DNA from: DAOUKH01 sp034421515
GTDB taxonomy: Bacteria; Chloroflexota; Dehalococcoidia; SHYB01
NCBI GenBank assembly: GCA_034421515.1
Contig: DAOUKH010000069.1
Location: 1 to 10,376, forward strand
Reading direction: 5' to 3'
DNA length: 10,376 nt
Below, in pieces: positions 6,163 through 10,376 of this stretch (its first letter is position 1; each line of letters opens with the position of its first letter). The position numbers were made by a program, and so were the translations under genes. Below the pieces are notes generated by a model. The model did no database searches, had not been told where the DNA came from, and was given only the letters and a program-made list of their open reading frames with translations.

Positions 6163-7581
6163 GGACGATACTCCCCTATTCAAGGGAAGGCCAATGGTCA
6201 CGGCTGCACCCTGTCCGGGCCCGTCGCTCGCCACGGTAATGGTCCCCCCATGCGCTTCCACTATGGCCCGCGTGATGGCCAGTCCCAGACCTGTGCCGCC
6301 TATCCCGCGGCTGCGGGACTGGTCGGTGCGGTAAAAGCGGTCGAAGACATGGGGAATGTCCGCCGCGTCGATGCCGATCCCGTCATCGGTGACCGAGATA
6401 GCTAGCGTATCGTCCCCTTTCAGCACCGCCTCAATGACAATGCTCCCGCCGGCCTCGGCGGCATGGATGGCGTTGTTTACGACGTTTCCCAAGGCCTGAC
6501 TCATCCTCAACCGGTCGATGTTCAACTCAGGGAGGTCACCGGAAACCAGTAAGGACAGCTCGACCTCTTGAGCCTGGGCCTGCGGCCGCCAGCGATCCAC
6601 CTCCGCGGCGAGCAGCCCGCTAACCGGGCTCGCTTCCAAGGTGAGCCGCAACTCGCCCTGGTCGGTCTCCGCAAGCCAGTCCAGGTCGGTTACGAGACCA
6701 CGGAGCCTGTCCACCTCTTGGATGATGTGGTCCGAGGCGCTCTCGGGCGCCTGAAGCCCATCGCGCAGCCCTGTTGCCTCCAGCTTGATGACGCTTAACG
6801 GCGTGTTGATCTCATGGGAGACGTCGTTTATCAGGCGCCTGCGGAGCTCGCGCTGCGTTTCCAGGGCGGAGGTCATCCGATTGAAGGCCGCGCTCATCCG
6901 CCCCAATTCGTCCGAGGATGTAATTGGCAGCTGGGCCGTCTTGCCCTGGGCGATCGCCTGGGATGCCTCGGTCAACGCTGTCACGGGCGCCGTGATCCGT
7001 TTGGACAACCAGGCGGCCAGCAGTATGGCGACGGCTACCGTGAGCAGTCCCCCGATCGCGATGATGTAGAGGAGGGTGTTGAGAAAGCCATGCGACTCCG
7101 TCGATAGGAACTCACGGTTTACATCCACGTACACGTGGCCCACGGGTTGGTTCGAAGTCAAATCGAACACCGTCTCGCGACGACCCTCCAGATTGGGTGT
7201 TGCGGTTCCAGGTAGCAACTCGGAAGCGTTGTCCTTTACCACACGTCCATCGACCCCCGCGACCACGACGCGTACGGGGTCCCGGTGGAATGGCTCGGCG
7301 CTCTCACCCCCGCCTTCTTCAGCGTGCTCCCCGCCCGGAGCCTCTCCGTAGCCGTATCCGGCCTCGGAAAGCGTCCTGTCCACCGTTGCCCAACCGCCGG
7401 CGGCGGTGTACTCCCGGCTCAGCGTCCGGGCTAGCTGGACCGCCTCGTCATCACCTATCCGGTCTACGAACACGCCCAGGCGGGCCTGCGTCGCGTAGTA
7501 GCCCACACCAACGCTGATCAGGACGGTGAGAACGACGACGAAGACGGTCGCACCCATGATTCGCCGGCGCAGCGACATCAT
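6151..7581 (-). CDS. HAMP-domain sensor histidine kinase
   Basis: A membrane sensor kinase of up to 476 residues that should phosphorylate the response regulator encoded just upstream. In order: TM1 (about 10-29), an extracytoplasmic sensor region (about 30-165), TM2 (about 169-192), a HAMP linker (about 193-245), the dimerisation helix with H256 in NDVSHEINTPL, and a catalytic domain with an N box around N366-N370, DDGIGID (399-405), FDRFYR (413-418) and GGTGLGLAI (428-436). All kinase motifs look intact. The sensor region includes a Gly/Glu-rich stretch with two histidines (about 79-99, with GGEHAEEGGGE) resembling the linkers of the lipoprotein in the same operon. The gene overlaps the regulator stop by four bases (ATGA). 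GGAGG lies 4 bases before the first ATG but 7 before a second ATG at 7578, so the second Met may be the true start. Confidence 0.94.
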   Translation of the reverse strand: MMSLRRRIMGATVFVVVLTVLISVGVGYYATQARLGVFVDRIGDDEAVQLARTLSREYTAAGGWATVDRTLSEAGYGYGEAPGGEHAEEGGGESAEPFHRDPVRVVVAGVDGRVVKDNASELLPGTATPNLEGRRETVFDLTSNQPVGHVYVDVNREFLSTESHGFLNTLLYIIAIGGLLTVAVAILLAAWLSKRITAPVTALTEASQAIAQGKTAQLPITSSDELGRMSAAFNRMTSALETQRELRRRLINDVSHEINTPLSVIKLEATGLRDGLQAPESASDHIIQEVDRLRGLVTDLDWLAETDQGELRLTLEASPVSGLLAAEVDRWRPQAQAQEVELSLLVSGDLPELNIDRLRMSQALGNVVNNAIHAAEAGGSIVIEAVLKGDDTLAISVTDDGIGIDAADIPHVFDRFYRTDQSRSRGIGGTGLGLAITRAIVEAHGGTITVASDGPGQGAAVTIGLPLNRGVSSPGA

Positions 7582-8255
7582 TTGTCCTCCGCTACGAACC
7601 GGTAGCCGGCGCCGTAGAGCGTCTGAATCGGCGCTCTGCCGCTTCGGTTGATCTGCTTTCGCAGGCGGGCGACCTGGCTGTCGATGGCGCGGTCGAACCC
7701 ATCGAACTCATCGTCGAAGGTCAACGAGATGAGCTGATCGCGGGTGAGCACCTGGTTGGGATGACGCATGAACGTCGACAGCAGCGCAATCTGTGCCCGG
7801 CTCAGCGCCACCGGCTCTTCATCGACCGTCACGATTCCGGTGGTCTCATTCAGCGTGATGTCGCCATATGTCAGGACCTGCTGGACTCTGTCCTTGACAC
7901 GGCGCAGCAGGGCGTGCGCACGGGCAATGACTTCATCAGGGTCGAAGGGTTTGACGACGTAGTCGTCGGCACCGCTATCGAGGCCGATGATCCGCTCGGC
8001 GGGGGCTTCTCTGGCCGTCAGCATGATGATCGGAACGTCCGACTCCCGGCGCAGGATCCTGCACAGTTCCACCCCGTCGAGACGGGGAAGCATCAGATCG
8101 AGGATGATCAGGTCCGGGGTCAGATCGCGGGCCTGCGCCAGGCCGGACTCGCCGTCGTGAGCAACCTCGGCCGAGAACCCGGCGCGCTCGAAGTACACCT
8201 TGACCCAGTTCGCGATCCTCGCATCGTCTTCGATGATCAACACCGTGCCGCTCAT
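7578..8255 (-). CDS. OmpR/PhoB-family response regulator
   Basis: A 225-residue cytosolic transcription factor, the partner of the overlapping histidine kinase gene. The receiver domain (about 4-118) has the acidic pair D10-D11, phospho-acceptor D53 in LDLMLPRLDG, T80 and K102 in VVKPFDPDE. The winged-helix DNA-binding domain (about 128-223) includes LSRAQIALLSTFMRHP, DRAIDSQVARLRKQI as the recognition region, and the wing TLYGAGYRF. The ATG at 8255 is chosen because AAGGAG sits five bases upstream; a GTG two codons earlier directly abuts this site. The lipoprotein gene ends 87 bases upstream, and a hairpin lies in that gap. Regulation of the lipoprotein by this protein is likely by context but not shown. 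Confidence 0.95.
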   Translation of the reverse strand: MSGTVLIIEDDARIANWVKVYFERAGFSAEVAHDGESGLAQARDLTPDLIILDLMLPRLDGVELCRILRRESDVPIIMLTAREAPAERIIGLDSGADDYVVKPFDPDEVIARAHALLRRVKDRVQQVLTYGDITLNETTGIVTVDEEPVALSRAQIALLSTFMRHPNQVLTRDQLISLTFDDEFDGFDRAIDSQVARLRKQINRSGRAPIQTLYGAGYRFVAEDK

Positions 8256-8281
8256 GAGCACTCCTTCAATGAGCTAGCGAA

Positions 8282-8311
8282 GACGCGGCGCCTCCGTGGA
8301 GACACCGCGTC
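8282..8311 (-). promoter_or_regulatory. Hairpin between the lipoprotein and response regulator genes
   Basis: GACGCGG (8282-8288) pairs with CCGCGTC (8305-8311), and an inner CTC-CGTG-GAG can extend the structure. It lies in the 87-base gap inside the presumed operon and could limit read-through or protect the upstream mRNA, giving more lipoprotein than regulator. There is no T-run, so a full terminator is not supported. Confidence 0.4.
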
Positions 8312-8342
8312 CATGCACCGGATGTGCCCTCGGGCAAGTATC

Positions 8343-9851
8343 TCACTCGAAGTGGAGTTTCGACATCTCCCTTTGGGCATCCGATCGGCTCCAGCCGCCG
8401 CTCCCCTCGCCGCCGGAGCCGTGTTCGCCGTCGCCGCTACCGTGCTCGCCTCCTCCGCCACCGTGTTCGCCCCCGCTACCGTGCTCGCCGCCGGCCTCGC
8501 CGCCGCCAACCTCGGCGTGGGCGATCCATCCGGTAAACGGCTCTTGCGTCGAGGGCAGGGTGACCGTCGCCACCGCGCCCGGAGCCATGTCCATCGGAGT
8601 CGTCGGGCCAAGCTCCGCCCCGTTCGACAGGTGTACCTCGATCCTGACCCTCGTCAGGACGCTGTTGGCCGTGTTCTCCACGGTGCCGATGAAGGCGTTG
8701 CTTGCCGCGTCGTAGTTCAGGACGAGCCGCGCGCCGCCGCGGACCGCATCGAAGGTCTCGTCCGGCGCCAGGGTGGCCCGGCTGCCTTCCTCACCGGCCG
8801 ATGCGCCGGACTCGCCGCCTTCACCGCCACTGCCTTCGCTGCTGCCTTCGCCTCCGGGGCCGTGGCCTTCACCGCCGGCGCCCTCGCCGGAGCCGCCCTC
8901 TCCGTCGGTGTGAGGCATGGGACCGGGACCGGCGCAGTCGAACACTTCCATGTGAACGACGTACCCGTCGAAGGAGACTCCCGCCAGACTCGGTTCGCTC
9001 GCCACGGAAACGCTGGACACTGCCTGCTGTCCAGGGCTCAGGTCACCCAGCTTGTCGGGACCGAGCTCCCCGACCGTCTGCATCCCCGACTTCAGGTGCG
9101 GTTCGGCCTGCACGTAGCAGAGCGTCTGTGAGAGCGTATTCCGCACCGTCGACTGGACGGACTGGGTCCCCGCATCGTACCGGGCCGAGACCGCCAGTCC
9201 GCCGAGGACGCCGTCCCACGACTGCCCGAGCGGAACGATCGGGCTCGACATGGCGGCCTCGCCGGCCTCAGAACCGGTGCCGCCGCCTTCGCCGACCGAC
9301 TCGCTCCCCTCGCCGCCGCTGCCGACCTCGGCATGGGCGATCCATCCGGTGAACGGCGCCTGCGTCGAGGGCAGGTTGACCGTGGCCACCGCGCCCGGCG
9401 CCATGTCCATCGGAGTCGTCGGGCCAAGCTCCGTCCCGTTCGACAGGTGCACTTCGATCCTGACCTGGCTCAGGACGCTGTTGGTCGTGTTCTCCACCGT
9501 GCCGACGAAGGCGTTGCTCGCCGTGTCGTAGTTCAAGACCAGCCGCGCGCCGCTGCGGACCGCGTCGAAGGTCTCGTCCGGCGCCAGGGTGGCCCCGCTG
9601 GCCTCTTCGCTGCCCGATGCACCGGACTCGCTGCCTTCGCTACCGGAGCCCTCACCGCCGCTGCCGTGCTCGCCGCCGGACTCGCCGCTCCCCCGCTCGG
9701 AGATTTCCCGAGTGACCGCCGCGCCGCCGGAATCCGGACCTTCTCCGGCTCCGTCGTCGTTCGCGCAGCCGATCAGCACCCCCGCACCCAATATCGCCGC
9801 CAAGACCGCCCCGATCAGAAACGTTTTCGCCATCAGCTTCTTGTGAATCAT
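8343..9851 (-). CDS. Secreted lipoprotein with three FxLYD-like domains and Gly/Glu/Ser/His-rich linkers
   Basis: A predicted lipoprotein of 502 residues. The ATG at 9851 has AAAGGAG seven bases upstream. The N-terminus has charged MIHKK, a hydrophobic segment (about 10-27) and lipobox LIGC with C29 as the lipidated residue. Three beta-rich domains follow: domain 1 (87-177), domain 2 (about 205-306) and domain 3 (359-449). Each has a pattern like GTVENTTNSVLSQVRIEVHL then a PGA or PGQ turn, resembling FxLYD-type immunoglobulin-like domains. Domains 1 and 3 differ at only 9 of 91 positions; domain 2 is divergent and has C245 and C306, a possible disulfide. Linkers at about 52-86, 177-200, 316-357 and 449-486 are nearly all G, S, E and some H; the last has GEH four times (H457, H463, H470, H477). 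It leads a probable operon with the two-component pair. A metal-binding or ligand-presenting role is only inferred. Confidence 0.85.
   Translation of the reverse strand: MIHKKLMAKTFLIGAVLAAILGAGVLIGCANDDGAGEGPDSGGAAVTREISERGSGESGGEHGSGGEGSGSEGSESGASGSEEASGATLAPDETFDAVRSGARLVLNYDTASNAFVGTVENTTNSVLSQVRIEVHLSNGTELGPTTPMDMAPGAVATVNLPSTQAPFTGWIAHAEVGSGGEGSESVGEGGGTGSEAGEAAMSSPIVPLGQSWDGVLGGLAVSARYDAGTQSVQSTVRNTLSQTLCYVQAEPHLKSGMQTVGELGPDKLGDLSPGQQAVSSVSVASEPSLAGVSFDGYVVHMEVFDCAGPGPMPHTDGEGGSGEGAGGEGHGPGGEGSSEGSGGEGGESGASAGEEGSRATLAPDETFDAVRGGARLVLNYDAASNAFIGTVENTANSVLTRVRIEVHLSNGAELGPTTPMDMAPGAVATVTLPSTQEPFTGWIAHAEVGGGEAGGEHGSGGEHGGGGGEHGSGDGEHGSGGEGSGGWSRSDAQREMSKLHFE
8505..8777 (-). repeat. Internal duplication copy B (lipoprotein domain 3)
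   Basis: This 273-base segment encodes residues 359-449 and is nearly identical to 9321-9593. Both copies run from ATLAPDETFDAV to GWIAHAEVG without a gap. At protein level 82 of 91 residues agree, and long exact DNA stretches remain. Confidence 0.9.
9321..9593 (-). repeat. Internal duplication copy A (lipoprotein domain 1)
   Basis: Partner of the 8505-8777 segment, offset by 816 bases and encoding residues 87-177. The differences are conservative substitutions such as V to I and S to T plus a few A/T and G/S exchanges. Confidence 0.9.
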
Positions 9852-10053
9852 CCTCCCACTCCTTTCGCCTCTGTGATGCCACCACCGTAGAAGCGAAATG
9901 CCGCAGGAATATGTCACTCGCATGAGGTGCCTGGAATCACGGAGGAAGGGAGGACAATCCGGACATCGCCCTAGCGCTACCAATCGGGGACGAATCAGTA
10001 GCAACCGCATCGCAACCATTCCCAGAGGGGAGAGGCCGGAGGCGAGGGCGGCG

Positions 10054-10376
10054 CTAGCGGATCGGCTTGGACTCGACGAGGCCGGCGTAGGCGAGAAGGG
10101 CGTGGACGAAGGCCCCGGCGGGGCCGCCGGCGATCACCACGTTCACGTCCTCGGGGGTCCGCGCCGCCGCCACACGGCGCTCGTCGTCGCCGGGGGCGAC
10201 GGTCCCACCGCGGGCCGCGATGGGGCCGGCGTCGGACGGCCAGCCGTGCTCCTTGGCCCAGCGGACGGTGCGGGTCGTCTTCTCGAATACGGCGGTGCGG
10301 ATGTCGGCCTTGGTCCAGCCGTCGCGCACGAACTGTTCGGCGCACTCGGGCGGGATGACGAGAACCGAGAAGGCCT
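10054..10376 (-). CDS. C-terminal part of an uncharacterised protein (5' end cut by window)
   Basis: The last 106 residues of a minus-strand gene whose start lies beyond the right edge. The frame is open to the edge and reads AFSVLVIPPECAEQFVRDGW, then TKADIRTAVFEKT, and ends with TPEDVNVVIAGGPAGAFVHA and LVESKPIR. The ARDGW-SKAD-like block followed by PED-xx-VVxAGG recalls the end of an uncharacterised family that I remember seeing next to UGSC-motif (seleno)proteins. This is a recollection, not a search result. No signal peptide or membrane segment is visible in this part. It points toward the lipoprotein gene, with 202 bases between them in which no convincing terminator or promoter could be assigned. 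Confidence 0.75.
   Translation of the reverse strand, partial: AFSVLVIPPECAEQFVRDGWTKADIRTAVFEKTTRTVRWAKEHGWPSDAGPIAARGGTVAPGDDERRVAAARTPEDVNVVIAGGPAGAFVHALLAYAGLVESKPIR

Noticed and set aside
8395..8510. Apparent GC-rich minisatellite or CRISPR-like repeats
   Set aside because: The periodicity follows in-frame Gly/Ser/Glu/His codons of the lipoprotein linker, with no conserved repeat-spacer structure.
7761..9131. 456-codon plus-strand open frame
   Set aside because: Antisense to the response regulator and lipoprotein; no recognisable domain.
9899..9938. Two similar TGCC-n-GGAAT elements upstream of the lipoprotein as regulator-binding repeats
   Set aside because: They are 27 bases apart, not the 10 to 11 typical for OmpR-type sites, and the match is short.
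9972..9979. TAGCGCTA palindrome upstream of the lipoprotein
   Set aside because: An isolated 8-base palindrome is not enough to claim an operator.
9852..10019. Extension of the lipoprotein start to 10019
   Set aside because: The signal peptide, lipobox and Shine-Dalgarno site all point to the ATG at 9851; the extra 56 codons have no secretion signal logic.

Overview
The window is about 10.4 kb of high-GC, gene-dense bacterial DNA. Its style suggests a Chloroflexota (Dehalococcoidia/SAR202-like) or similar uncultured lineage: GC-rich third codon positions, GTG and TTG starts, a split acyl-CoA carboxylase and an envelope lipoprotein built from Gly/Glu/His-rich linkers. No rRNA, tRNA, CRISPR or transposase is visible, so this placement is only an inference.

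Region 1 (1-1628, minus strand) holds the 5' part of a zinc-dependent alcohol dehydrogenase and, upstream of it, a DCC-family (DUF393) thiol-disulfide oxidoreductase. An in-frame TGA replaces the first cysteine of the DCC CxxC motif. The frame is open on both sides, and a SECIS-like hairpin with a GGUGAG apical loop lies at the right distance after the TGA. This is the most interesting observation in the window: a candidate selenoprotein that ordinary gene calling would truncate.

Region 2 (1736-4553, plus strand) is a compact cluster: recO, a biotin carboxylase, and a biotin carrier protein that overlaps it. The two carboxylase genes together look like the alpha subunit of an acyl-CoA carboxylase split in two. 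No carboxyltransferase is present here.

Region 3 (4550-6150) has a convergent MFS transporter whose stop codon shares a CTAG with the carrier gene stop. Upstream of it lies an intergenic stretch containing a decayed fragment of the C-terminal end of an OmpR-family response regulator.

Region 4 (6151-9851, minus strand) is a probable three-gene signalling operon. Transcription runs from a secreted lipoprotein with three FxLYD-like beta domains and His/Glu/Gly-rich linkers, through an OmpR-family response regulator, to a HAMP sensor histidine kinase. The kinase periplasmic domain carries a short Gly/Glu/His-rich insert resembling the lipoprotein linkers, which suggests that the two extracytoplasmic proteins share a ligand or contact each other. 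Domains 1 and 3 of the lipoprotein are a recent internal duplication.

Region 5 (10054-10376, minus strand) is the C-terminal end of a protein of uncertain family, cut by the window edge.
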